Positions 1 to 5,964 are shown, counted from the stretch's first letter. The stretch is DNA of 7,712 bases from Pollutimonas sp036675955 (GCA_036675955.1 JAKFDW010000015.1:1-7712); one strand, 5' to 3'. Numbers and translations are program-made. Notes: generated by a model from the letters alone, not told the origin.

Positions 1-1
1 A

Positions 2-967
2 TCAGTTCGGCGCAATACCTGCGGTATCGATTACCTTTTTCCAGCGGGCCAGCTCTTCGGCCTGGAACTTCTCGAATTCCTCGGGCGTATTGCCGACGAT
101 CTCGAAGCCTACGCCCAACAGGTTGGGCTTGACGGATGGATCGTTGATGGCTTCGACCACGCCATCACGCAACTTGTTGCGCACGTCGGCTGGCAGGCCT
201 TTGGGCGCGGCCACCGCTTGCCAGGAATTCACCACCACATTCTTGACGCCCGCCTCTTCCATGGTGGGTACATCGGGCAGCAAAGGCGAGCGCTTTTCGC
301 CCGTTACCGCCAGGGCCTTCATCTTGCCCCCACGGATATGGCCGATGACGGCGTTCAGATTCTGGAACGAGTAGGCTACCTGCCCGCCCATCAGATCGGC
401 CTGAGCGGGCGCACCGCCTTTATATGGAACGTTCACGCCTTTGGTGCCGGTTTCCTGCCAGAACAGTTCTGCGGTCAGGTGATCCGATGAACCATTGCCC
501 GAGGTTGCGAAGGTGACTTCATCGGGATGCTGCTTCATGTACTTGACGATATCTGCGACCGTGTCGCCGCCCTTGGCGGCTGGGCCGGCGACCAGCACGT
601 TAGGTGCCTGGACCGCCACGGTGATCAGGTCAAGATCTTTGGTGGGATCGTATTGCAGGGATTTTTGCAGATGCGGGTTCACCACGAATACAGACAGCGA
701 CGAGACCAACAAGGTGTATCCATCGGGCGCTGCACGTGAAACCTGGGTGGCGCCAATGGCGCCTGTCGCGCCTGGCTTGTTTTCTATAGGAAAAGGTTGG
801 CCGAACTTGGTGGCCAATTTTGCACCGATGATCCGGCCAATATTATCCGTGGAGCCACCCGGGGGGAACGGCACAACAATGGTCACCGGGCGCGTGGGAT
901 AGTCGGCCGCCTGCGCGAAGGTTGTGGCTGCCAACAAAGCCGCAGCTAATACATATTTAAACTTCAT
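2..967 (-). CDS. Bug/TctC-family periplasmic solute receptor
   Basis: Probable periplasmic receptor of the tripartite tricarboxylate transporter (Bug) family, 321 aa, complete. Residues 1-20 form a signal peptide: basic MKFK start, Ala/Leu-rich core, likely cleavage after AQA before ADYPTRPV. Family hallmarks follow: a PTRPVTIVVPFPPGGSTD segment near 24-41, ENKPGATG near 62-69, PDGYTL at 81-86, VPYKGGAPAQADLMGGQV at 180-197 and LPDVPTMEEAG at 230-240. Bug proteins bind small carboxylates or related solutes in a Venus-flytrap fold; many are orphans without adjacent membrane subunits, and none are in this window. The ligand cannot be read from the sequence. The reading frame is open upstream to 1156 inside the repressor gene. 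I chose the ATG at 967 because GAGGAG at 976-981 lies 8 bases before it, whereas the in-frame ATG at 973 is only 2 bases away, and because it starts the signal peptide directly. A LacI-type repressor gene sits upstream, with operator-like palindromes between. Confidence 0.93.
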   Translation of the reverse strand: MKFKYVLAAALLAATTFAQAADYPTRPVTIVVPFPPGGSTDNIGRIIGAKLATKFGQPFPIENKPGATGAIGATQVSRAAPDGYTLLVSSLSVFVVNPHLQKSLQYDPTKDLDLITVAVQAPNVLVAGPAAKGGDTVADIVKYMKQHPDEVTFATSGNGSSDHLTAELFWQETGTKGVNVPYKGGAPAQADLMGGQVAYSFQNLNAVIGHIRGGKMKALAVTGEKRSPLLPDVPTMEEAGVKNVVVNSWQAVAAPKGLPADVRNKLRDGVVEAINDPSVKPNLLGVGFEIVGNTPEEFEKFQAEELARWKKVIDTAGIAPN

Positions 968-975
968 CACCATGT

Positions 976-981
976 CTCCTC
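976..981 (-). promoter_or_regulatory. Ribosome binding site of the Bug receptor gene
   Basis: On the minus strand the sequence reads GAGGAG, then 8 bases, then the ATG at 967. A closer in-frame ATG at 973 has only 2 bases of spacing. The site therefore decides the start in favour of 967. Confidence 0.75.
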
Positions 982-984
982 GAC

Positions 985-998
985 TGTTAACGTTAACA
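985..998. promoter_or_regulatory. Probable LacI-family operator O1 (perfect 14-bp palindrome)
   Basis: TGTTAACGTTAACA is its own reverse complement over 14 bases and has CG at the centre. That is the usual form of LacI/GalR-family operators, where the hinge helix inserts a leucine at the central CpG. It lies 3 bases upstream of the ribosome binding site of the receptor gene and downstream of the LacI-type gene, so a repressor bound here would block transcription of the receptor. Including one flanking base, the minus strand reads ATGTTA-N4-TAACAG, close to the ATGTTA-N4-TAACAT consensus I recall for the E. coli gluconate repressor GntR. Binding by the neighbouring protein is inferred. Confidence 0.72.
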
Positions 999-1003
999 TT
1001 TTT

Positions 1004-1017
1004 TGTTAATAATAACG
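1004..1017. promoter_or_regulatory. Possible second operator O2 (imperfect palindrome)
   Basis: The plus strand reads TGTTA-ATAA-TAACG, with half-sites GTTA and TAAC around four bases, the same layout as the perfect palindrome at 985-998. The centres are 19 bp apart, a little under two helical turns, which could allow cooperative binding or two dimers side by side. The minus-strand hexamer TATTAT (1014-1009), five of six matches to a -10 box, lies inside it. The region is AT-rich, so a chance match is possible. Confidence 0.45.
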
Positions 1018-1040
1018 TAAGGCTAGACTGCGCCACTAAA

Positions 1041-1070
1041 ATATTAGATCGTGGTTTACCCGCATACCAA
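1041..1070 (-). promoter_or_regulatory. Candidate sigma-70 promoter for the Bug receptor gene
   Basis: On the minus strand TTGGTA (1070-1065) and TAATAT (1046-1041) are separated by 18 bases, each matching four of six consensus positions. Transcription would start near 1034 and both palindromes would lie in the early transcribed region. An alternative is the -10-like TATTAT at 1014-1009, which would put the start next to the perfect palindrome but lacks a good -35. The -35 is only 6 bases upstream of the edge of the operator-bearing gap, close to the repressor stop codon. The evidence is weak and by inspection only. Confidence 0.3.
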
Positions 1071-1076
1071 ACGTGG

Positions 1077-2093
1077 CTACGTGCTGTCCCGTTCCATGAT
1101 GGAAAAGCCGATATCGACAATCCGCGCGCCCGGGTCCAGCCCATCGGCGCGCGCAATAATGAAATCCGCCGCCCGTGTGCCTATGGCGCTGCCGTCTATG
1201 CGCACAGTGGTCAAGGAAGGATACAGGCTAGCCGCGAAATCAAGGTCGCCAAAGCCGACCACGGCCAGTTGTTGCGGCACCCGAAGCCCACGCGCCTGGG
1301 CCTCGGTCAGCACCCCCAGGGCCAGCATATCGGAACTGCAGAAAACACTATCGACGTCCGGAAAGTCGCGCAACAGCTGAGATAAACCGGACCGCCCGAT
1401 GGCGAGCGTGGTGGGCGCAGGCAGACTCAGGTGCCGCACGGGCCCTATTTCCAGTTCGGCCGCACGTTGAATAAAAGCGTTGCTGCGCCGTGTCGCACGG
1501 ACGTCTTCTGCGGAAAGCAATGCCGGACGCCGAAACCCACGGCGGTGGAAAAACTCGCACACTTTTATGCCGACTTGCTCATGCGAAAAGCCCACCAGCA
1601 TATCGATGGGCGTATCGCTGAGGTCCCATGTTTCAACGACTGGAATGCCCGCGGCTCGCAATCGCTTGCAGCCCTGGTCGGAATGCAGGACACCCGTCAG
1701 AACGATGCCATCCGGACGGCGCCCGATCAGCGCGTTCAACAGAGCGTCTTCCTGAAGCTCGCCATCGTAACCGCTTTGTCCCAGTATCAGCTGGTAGCCA
1801 TGGGCAGTGAGCTTTTGCGTCAAGGCCTGTATCGTTTCGGAAAATACCGGCCCGGACAGCGTCGGTATCAGCGCTGCAACCAGTCGCGCGCTCTTTTTTG
1901 CATTCAGGCCTTTGGCCAACAGGTTGGGCACATAGCCTGTCTGTTCCACCGCTTGCAAAACCCGGGCAAGCGTCGATGAGGACAGTTGGTCCGGACTGTT
2001 CAGCGCACGCGACACGGTGATCGCCGAGACGTTGGCGACCCGGGCTACGTCATGAACGGTCACGCTGTTCGAACTTCGATAAGGTGGCATCAT
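1077..2093 (-). CDS. LacI/GalR-family repressor, GntR (gluconate)-like
   Basis: DNA-binding transcriptional regulator of about 338 aa, full length for the family. The N-terminal helix-turn-helix is clear: TVHDVARVANVSAITVSRAL near residues 12-31, then the hinge region YVPNLLAKGLNAKKS near 54-68, whose leucine is the expected minor-groove intercalator. The rest is a periplasmic-binding-protein-like effector domain, including LVAALIPTLSGPVFSETIQ, DGIVLTGVLHS, IPVVETWDL...DMLVGFSHEQVG, VFCSSDMLALGVL and VVGFGDLD. The VVE-(x)n-VGF pattern and the overall text resemble E. coli GntR, suggesting a sugar-acid effector, but this is inference. No strong Shine-Dalgarno is visible. Candidate starts are TTG at 2096 and ATGs at 2093 and 2090, and I chose the first ATG. 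It precedes the receptor gene on the same strand and probably controls it through the palindromes at 985-1017. Confidence 0.9.
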   Translation of the reverse strand: MMPPYRSSNSVTVHDVARVANVSAITVSRALNSPDQLSSSTLARVLQAVEQTGYVPNLLAKGLNAKKSARLVAALIPTLSGPVFSETIQALTQKLTAHGYQLILGQSGYDGELQEDALLNALIGRRPDGIVLTGVLHSDQGCKRLRAAGIPVVETWDLSDTPIDMLVGFSHEQVGIKVCEFFHRRGFRRPALLSAEDVRATRRSNAFIQRAAELEIGPVRHLSLPAPTTLAIGRSGLSQLLRDFPDVDSVFCSSDMLALGVLTEAQARGLRVPQQLAVVGFGDLDFAASLYPSLTTVRIDGSAIGTRAADFIIARADGLDPGARIVDIGFSIMERDST

Positions 2094-2185
2094 CAAAAAG
2101 CCAATAATGGTTTAACAGGCATAATATCGATTGTACCGACCGGGCGCGCCTGCCCTTTCGGCCCGCGGCATCTTTACGTGGCACC
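2094..2185. other. Divergent intergenic region between the repressor gene and dgkA
   Basis: This 92-base gap separates the minus-strand repressor gene from plus-strand dgkA and should hold both promoters. The left half is AT-rich, and the minus strand reads TATTAT (2126-2121) then TGTTAA (2117-2112). This resembles the -10-plus-half-operator arrangement upstream of the receptor gene, but the second half-site is missing and no good -35 is visible. On the plus strand CATAAT (2120-2125) is a possible -10 for dgkA, also without a convincing -35. The right half (2136-2185) is GC-rich and I see nothing definite in it. Confidence 0.4.
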
Positions 2186-2581
2186 ATGACTTCCAGCAAT
2201 TCGCCCTACAAAAGCAAGGGCGGCTTTCGCCGCCTGTTCAAAGCCTTGCGCTACTCAGCGCAAGGCTTTGGCGCCGCATTCAAGCACGAAGCGGCTTTTC
2301 GTCAAGAACTGTTGCTGATCGTGGTCCTCACGCCAGTCGCCATCTGGATCAGCCGCAGCATGGGCGAAATGCTGCTACTGGTCGGAACGATGTTGTTCGT
2401 CCTGATCATAGAGCTCCTGAATTCCGCGCTGGAAGCGCTGGCAGATAGCATCACCGTCGAGCATCACCCCATGATAGGGCGCGCGAAAGACCTGGGCAGT
2501 GCAGCCGTCATGCTCTCGATCGCGCTGTGCGTCCTGGCCTGGCTGTGCATTATCACCGCTCATGTCCAGGCGTCGGCCTGA
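2186..2581 (+). CDS. dgkA: Diacylglycerol kinase (prokaryotic DgkA)
   Basis: Small integral inner-membrane kinase, 131 aa (E. coli enzyme 122), that phosphorylates diacylglycerol to phosphatidic acid with MgATP and recycles diacylglycerol released during membrane-derived glucan or lipid A modification. HEAAFRQE at 34-41, ELLNSALEALAD at 76-87 and GRAKDLGSAAV at 98-108 align closely with the E. coli protein at a constant offset of 7. The known active-site and ATP/Mg residues are therefore kept: E35, E41, E76, N79, E83, K101 and D102. Three hydrophobic segments (about 42-57, 62-78 and 104-125) match the expected three membrane helices. The start is the first ATG; no strong Shine-Dalgarno precedes it. 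pyrF follows 33 bases later on the same strand, probably co-transcribed. Codons 12-28 contain two strong hairpins, listed separately. Confidence 0.95.
   Translation: MTSSNSPYKSKGGFRRLFKALRYSAQGFGAAFKHEAAFRQELLLIVVLTPVAIWISRSMGEMLLLVGTMLFVLIIELLNSALEALADSITVEHHPMIGRAKDLGSAAVMLSIALCVLAWLCIITAHVQASA
2219..2270 (+). repeat. Tandem perfect hairpins inside the 5' end of dgkA
   Basis: Two inverted repeats lie 4 bases apart. Hairpin 1 is GGCGGC-TTTC-GCCGCC at 2219-2234 (6-bp stem, 4-base loop). Hairpin 2 has arms CAAAGCCTTGCGCT (2239-2252) and AGCGCAAGGCTTTG (2257-2270) around the loop ACTC: a perfect 14-bp stem with a 4-base loop, extendable by one G-U pair. They cover codons 12-28 of dgkA, starting 33 bases after its ATG. 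A weaker stem, GCCGC (2273-2277) with GCGGC (2291-2295), follows and is trailed by TTTT. The structure is seen directly; any function as mRNA control or attenuator is inference. Confidence 0.8.
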
Positions 2582-2614
2582 TACCGTAATACCTTTAAAA
2601 CTTGCGACATACTC

Positions 2615-3430
2615 ATGATCTTTACACAGAAACTCGAACACGCCTGGGCCACCTCCAATTCCATGCTAATGGTTGGACTCGACCCCGACCCGCAACGCTT
2701 TCCGGCCGAGCTGCAAGGTCGCCCGAATGCGATTTTCGAGTTCTGTCGTGCAATCGTCGACGTGACGGCACAGTATGCATGCGGCGTAAAACCGCAGATC
2801 GCCTACTTTTCGGCCATGCGGGCCGAAGACCAGCTGGAAGCGCTGTGCGAATATATCCATGAACACCATCCCGACCTTCCTATCGTGCTGGACGCCAAGC
2901 GCGGCGATATCGGATCCACTGCGGAACAATACGCCCGGGAAGCTTACGAACGCTATCAGGCGGACGCGGTCACGGTCAGTCCCTACATGGGGTTCGACAC
3001 GATACAGCCTTATCTGGCCTGGAACAGCAAAGGCGTTATCATCCTGTGCCGCACGTCCAATAAAGGCGGCTCCGATCTACAGTTCATCGAATCCAAGGAC
3101 GACACCCCTCTGTACCTGCATGTCGCGGGACTGGTTGCGGATCACTGGAATACTAATGGCCAGTGTGCGCTGGTCGTGGGCGCAACGTTTCCGGAAGAGA
3201 TTGCCCGGGTGCGCGAACGCGTGGGCGACATGCCCTTGCTGGTGCCCGGCATAGGCGCACAAGGCGGCGATATCCCGTCCACCGTCAAGGCGGGCTGCAA
3301 CAGCAAAGGAACTGGCATGATGATCAACTCGTCGCGCGCAATCTTGTATGCCAGCGGCGGCGACGACTGGCGCGAAGCCGCGGCGCTGGCTGCCCGCGCC
3401 ACGCGGGACGCGATTAACGCTGCTCGATAA
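2615..3430 (+). CDS. pyrF: Orotidine 5'-phosphate decarboxylase, type 2
   Basis: Cytosolic enzyme that decarboxylates orotidine 5'-monophosphate to UMP, the last step of de novo pyrimidine synthesis. The 271-aa length and overall text fit the longer type-2 subfamily rather than the roughly 235-aa E. coli type. Visible motifs are VGLDPDP at 20-26 (substrate-binding Asp23), VKPQIAYF at 58-65 (Lys59), the catalytic DAKRGDIGST at 93-102 (Asp93, Lys95, Asp98), and PGIGAQGGD at 211-219 followed by NSSRAI (Arg241, phosphate binding). The ATG at 2615 gives the usual N-terminus, with the first motif about 20 residues in; no strong Shine-Dalgarno is visible. It follows dgkA by 33 bases. Its last 17 bases overlap the end of convergent pncC, so neither transcript has a terminator between the genes. 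Confidence 0.95.
   Translation: MIFTQKLEHAWATSNSMLMVGLDPDPQRFPAELQGRPNAIFEFCRAIVDVTAQYACGVKPQIAYFSAMRAEDQLEALCEYIHEHHPDLPIVLDAKRGDIGSTAEQYAREAYERYQADAVTVSPYMGFDTIQPYLAWNSKGVIILCRTSNKGGSDLQFIESKDDTPLYLHVAGLVADHWNTNGQCALVVGATFPEEIARVRERVGDMPLLVPGIGAQGGDIPSTVKAGCNSKGTGMMINSSRAILYASGGDDWREAAALAARATRDAINAAR
3414..3430. other. Tail-to-tail overlap of pyrF and pncC
   Basis: The pyrF stop (TAA, 3428-3430) lies inside pncC, and the pncC stop (TAA, 3416-3414 on the minus strand) lies inside pyrF. The genes share 17 bases, so any terminator for either operon must lie in the opposite gene. A short GC-rich inverted repeat, CCCGCG-CCA-CGCGGG at 3393-3407, is next to the overlap but has no T-run on either side. 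Confidence 0.9.
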
Positions 3431-3920
3431 AACTGATGGTGGTTTCCAGAGCAAAGGCAACCGATGCATTGCGTATCTGCCTGCGGTCGCCCTCGAACAC
3501 TTTGGTCATGGCACGCGTGACGATACCCTCGGAAGTGCGTCGGGCAAATCCGAAACACACCATTCCCACAGGCTTGCCCTGCGTACCGCCATCGGGCCCG
3601 GCAATACCCGTGGTGGATACGGCAAGATGCGCGTCCGCCGCTACAGTGAGCACGCCCGAAGCCATCTCCATGGCGGTTTCCTCGCTGACCGCGCCGAAGC
3701 GCTCCAGCGTATCGATGCTGACCTGAAGTTCCTCTGCCTTGGCCGCGTTGCTGTACGTGACATATCCGCGATCAAACCACTGGCTGGACCCCGGCGTGTC
3801 GGTCATCGCCGCCGCAAGCAGGCCGCCGGTGCAGGATTCGGCGCAGGCGAACATCAAGCCATGATCGAGCAAAAGCTGCCCGAGAATCGGCGCGTAGGTC
3901 AGCGGTTCGTTGTTGCTCAT
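3414..3920 (-). CDS. pncC: Nicotinamide-nucleotide amidase (CinA C-terminal domain protein)
   Basis: Stand-alone CinA C-terminal domain protein, 168 aa, the size of E. coli PncC. It deamidates nicotinamide mononucleotide to nicotinate mononucleotide, recycling NMN made by NAD-dependent DNA ligase. Family motifs present are CAESCTGG at 26-33 with the nucleophile Ser29, TYSNAAKAEEL at 55-65 with a conserved Lys61, GAVSEE at 76-81 and STTGIAGPDGG at 102-112. No N-terminal MoCF-like domain is present, so this is not full-length CinA. The ATG at 3920 overlaps the pgpA stop as ATGA, and GAGGTG at 3926-3931, inside pgpA, lies 5 bases upstream, so translation is probably coupled to pgpA. It is the last gene of the minus-strand operon, and its stop lies within the last codons of pyrF on the other strand. 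Confidence 0.93.
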   Translation of the reverse strand: MSNNEPLTYAPILGQLLLDHGLMFACAESCTGGLLAAAMTDTPGSSQWFDRGYVTYSNAAKAEELQVSIDTLERFGAVSEETAMEMASGVLTVAADAHLAVSTTGIAGPDGGTQGKPVGMVCFGFARRTSEGIVTRAMTKVFEGDRRQIRNASVAFALETTISFIEQR

Positions 3921-4441
3921 GGAAACACCTCAAGTCTGACGAGAATGGCGATTACCAGCAAGCTGTAGGCCGCTGCCACGATATCGTCCCACATAACGCC
4001 AAAGCCGTTCTTGAAATGGCGATCAAAAAAATTGATAGGCGGCGGCTTGATGATATCGAAAAATCGGAACACGACAAAGGCCAAGACTTGCGCCTCAAGG
4101 GACTCGGGCGTAAGCCAGAGCACCAGCCAAAAGGCCACTATCTCGTCCCACACCATGCCGGCGTCGTCCGCCCTGCCCATTTCCTTGCCGACTCGATGGC
4201 AGCTCCAGCAGCCCAAGGCAAAAGCGGCGGGCAGCAACACGGCAATGTAAACATCCGGCAGGCGTGAAACAGCCAACACCCAAAGCAGCCAAGCCAGCAA
4301 AGTGCCCCAGGTACCCGGCGCCGGACGAATCAGGCCACTGCCCAGCCCAAACGAAATCATGCGTGGAAACGATTGGAAAACCCAAGCGGCACTGGGCTTG
4401 AAAGCGGATTCAGCGCGAGGATCAGTGTCGATGGCCGGCAT
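3917..4441 (-). CDS. pgpA: Phosphatidylglycerophosphatase A
   Basis: Inner-membrane phosphatase, 174 aa, that removes the phosphate from phosphatidylglycerophosphate to give phosphatidylglycerol. Motifs match the PgpA family: GLGSGLIRPAPGTWGTL at 32-48, VWDEIVAFW at 97-105, FRFFDIIKPPPINFFD at 125-140, and a final GFGVMWDDIVA at 146-156. The acidic residues Asp99, Glu100, Asp129, Asp152 and Asp153 are probably metal-binding. Hydrophobic stretches near 47-58, 66-80, 101-124 and 155-170 would be membrane helices. The frame stays open upstream to 4645 inside thiL, but the ATG at 4441 gives the normal family length and N-terminus; upstream residues look like an out-of-frame thiL reading. The thiL stop is 32 bases upstream, and the pgpA stop overlaps the pncC start by 4 bases. 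No clear Shine-Dalgarno is visible. Confidence 0.93.
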   Translation of the reverse strand: MPAIDTDPRAESAFKPSAAWVFQSFPRMISFGLGSGLIRPAPGTWGTLLAWLLWVLAVSRLPDVYIAVLLPAAFALGCWSCHRVGKEMGRADDAGMVWDEIVAFWLVLWLTPESLEAQVLAFVVFRFFDIIKPPPINFFDRHFKNGFGVMWDDIVAAAYSLLVIAILVRLEVFP

Positions 4442-4473
4442 ACAAAGGTCTAAAAGATTCCGTGAATGAAACG

Positions 4474-5436
4474 TCAGGAAAAATGATCGAAACCGGCGCG
4501 GTCCAGCAGAATGATTGCCGAGCCCGGGCCCATCACGCGCAAACCGGGCTGGGCCACTATTGCACCCACGCGGCTCGCCTGTACCGATGCGCCACGCGCC
4601 ATGGCCTCGATGCGCGGCCTGGCATCTGCCGCAGCGGTGAAACAAAGTTGATACACGTCGCCGCCCGACAATACGGCGTCCTGAAGCAATGCATCGTCCA
4701 GGCCGTGCAGCGCCTCCGCGACAGGCAGCGCATTGTAGACGAGCTCTGCGCCACAGTCACTAGCCATAAGGATATGGCCCAAGTCCTGCGCCAGGCCGTC
4801 GGAGATGTCGAGCGCGGCATGCGCCACCCCTGCGAGCTGCTGCGCGAAGCGCCACGGCGGCGATGGCCTTTCCAGGGCGGCACGCGTAGCGGCAAGCAAG
4901 GACGGATTCGGCGGCAGCCTGTTCTGCAGGAGACGCAAGGCGATATCGGCGGCGCCCAGCGTGCCGGTCACCCATATGTCGTCGCCCACTCGGGCAGCGC
5001 CTCGGCGCAAGGCGTGCTCAGGCCTGACTTGGCCCATGACAGTTACGCTGATGACAATGCCGCCGGAACTGCGTGTCGTGTCGCCGCCGATGAGCGGACA
5101 GCCGGACGCTTCCGCAAGCGCATAGAAACCATCGGCGAAACCCTGCAACCAGTCGTCGTTGATCCGTGGTAGAGACAGGCTCAGCAGGCAGGCCAGGGGT
5201 TGAGCACCCATGGCGGCCAGATCGGAGAGATTGACCGCCAGCGACTTATGGCCCAGTGCCGCGGGATCCACGTCGCCAAAAAAATGCCGACCTTCTATGA
5301 GAAGATCGGTACTGGTTGCCAGGTGATGTCCCTGCGCAACCGGAAACATGGCGCAGTCGTCGCCTACCCCAAGAAAGCCCGCCGGCGCGGGCCGTGTAAA
5401 GTAACGCGCTATCAAACCGAACTCGGAATTCAACAC
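4474..5436 (-). CDS. thiL: Thiamine-monophosphate kinase
   Basis: Cytosolic kinase, 320 aa, that phosphorylates thiamine monophosphate to thiamine diphosphate with ATP, the final step of the cofactor pathway. It belongs to the PurM/SelD fold family. Motifs are LGVGDDCA at 22-29, STDLLIEGRHF at 42-52, HKSLAVNLSDLAAMGA at 63-78, IGGDTTRS at 116-123, VTGTLG at 156-161 and DISDGLAQDLG at 210-220. Near the end, where many family members read SGGEDYEL, this protein has SGGDVYQL (257-264), so two usual acidic positions are changed while the preceding glycines remain. No ATG opens the gene. I list GTG at 5436; TTG at 5433 is equally possible because GAGGA at 5438-5442 is only 1 base from the GTG but 4 from the TTG. 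nusB ends 27 bases upstream. Confidence 0.93.
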   Translation of the reverse strand: MLNSEFGLIARYFTRPAPAGFLGVGDDCAMFPVAQGHHLATSTDLLIEGRHFFGDVDPAALGHKSLAVNLSDLAAMGAQPLACLLSLSLPRINDDWLQGFADGFYALAEASGCPLIGGDTTRSSGGIVISVTVMGQVRPEHALRRGAARVGDDIWVTGTLGAADIALRLLQNRLPPNPSLLAATRAALERPSPPWRFAQQLAGVAHAALDISDGLAQDLGHILMASDCGAELVYNALPVAEALHGLDDALLQDAVLSGGDVYQLCFTAAADARPRIEAMARGASVQASRVGAIVAQPGLRVMGPGSAIILLDRAGFDHFS

Positions 5437-5463
5437 GTCCTCGGGCTATCTGGCGACGCGCGG

Positions 5464-5964
5464 CTAGCGGCGCGGGGCTGCCTGAACCTCGACGGGGCGG
5501 ACATCAGCCGCCATTTTGTCGAGCACGCCATTGACGAACTTGAACCCGTCCGTTCCGCCAAAAGATTTGGCCAACTCGACGGCTTCGTTGATCGCGACTT
5601 TATAGGGCACTTCAGTATGATGAATGAGCTCGAAGCTGCCGATCAGCAAGATGCCATGTTCAATCGGGGACAACTCGGAGAGCGGGCGGTCGATATAAGG
5701 CATGAAGCTTTCACGCAATGATGGCGCTTCACGCAGTACGCCGTGCAGCAGCGTCTTGAACCATGTGGCGTCGGCTTCCTGGAACTCTTCGTCGTCGCGA
5801 ATGTGGGCGTCGATGGCCCCGGCCTCCTGGAGGCCGGTATCGCCATGCAGCAACCAGGAATAAACACCCTGCAGCGCGAATTCGCGCGCGCGTCGCCGCG
5901 CGCTACGACTGTTGGTCCGGGGAGAAGCGTCCGAAGGCGCACCCGGCGTATTATTTGTCGTCAA
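5464..5964 (-). CDS. nusB: Transcription antitermination factor NusB
   Basis: RNA-binding antitermination protein, about 166 aa, that pairs with NusE (ribosomal protein S10) on boxA of ribosomal RNA leaders. Family features are a basic ARRRAREFALQGVYSW segment near 22-37 (the RNA-binding, first-helix region), DRPLSELSPIEHGILLIGSFEL near 92-113, YKVAINEAVELAKSFGG near 121-137 and FKFVNGVLDK at 141-150. There is no suitable ATG. The frame runs upstream through the acidic-tail part of ribH, but the TTG at 5964 gives an N-terminus of normal length and has GAGGA at 5973-5977, 8 bases before it. With that start nusB overlaps ribH by 14 bases. The RBS is less certain because the ribH tail DNA is naturally rich in GAG and GAC triplets. 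The linker around residues 40-52 carries a strong GC hairpin. thiL follows after 27 bases. Confidence 0.93.
   Translation of the reverse strand: MTTNNTPGAPSDASPRTNSRSARRRAREFALQGVYSWLLHGDTGLQEAGAIDAHIRDDEEFQEADATWFKTLLHGVLREAPSLRESFMPYIDRPLSELSPIEHGILLIGSFELIHHTEVPYKVAINEAVELAKSFGGTDGFKFVNGVLDKMAADVRPVEVQAAPRR
5819..5837. repeat. GC-rich inverted repeat within nusB
   Basis: The plus strand has CCGGCCTCC then T then GGAGGCCGG, a perfect 9-base inverted repeat. As RNA it would form an 8-bp stem with a 3-base loop. ATGGC (5813-5817) and GCCAT (5842-5846) could extend it across an internal loop. It encodes the poorly conserved loop of NusB near residues 43-49. No T-run follows, so it is not an ordinary terminator. 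Confidence 0.6.

Noticed and set aside
968..1156. The Bug receptor frame stays open for 63 more codons upstream
   Set aside because: This stretch overlaps the end of the repressor gene and the palindromes, contains no signal-peptide-like start, and a good ribosome binding site points to the ATG at 967.
3393..3407. Inverted repeat CCCGCG-CCA-CGCGGG as a terminator for pyrF or pncC
   Set aside because: There is no T-run on either strand, the stem is short, and it lies inside coding sequence of high GC content.
4442..4645. An N-terminal extension of PgpA of 68 residues
   Set aside because: It lies within thiL on the same strand in another frame, and PgpA has normal length and N-terminus from 4441.
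5377..5392. Hairpin GCCCGC-CGGC-GCGGGC in thiL
   Set aside because: A 6-bp GC-only stem is expected by chance in GC-rich coding DNA and nothing around it suggests a signal.
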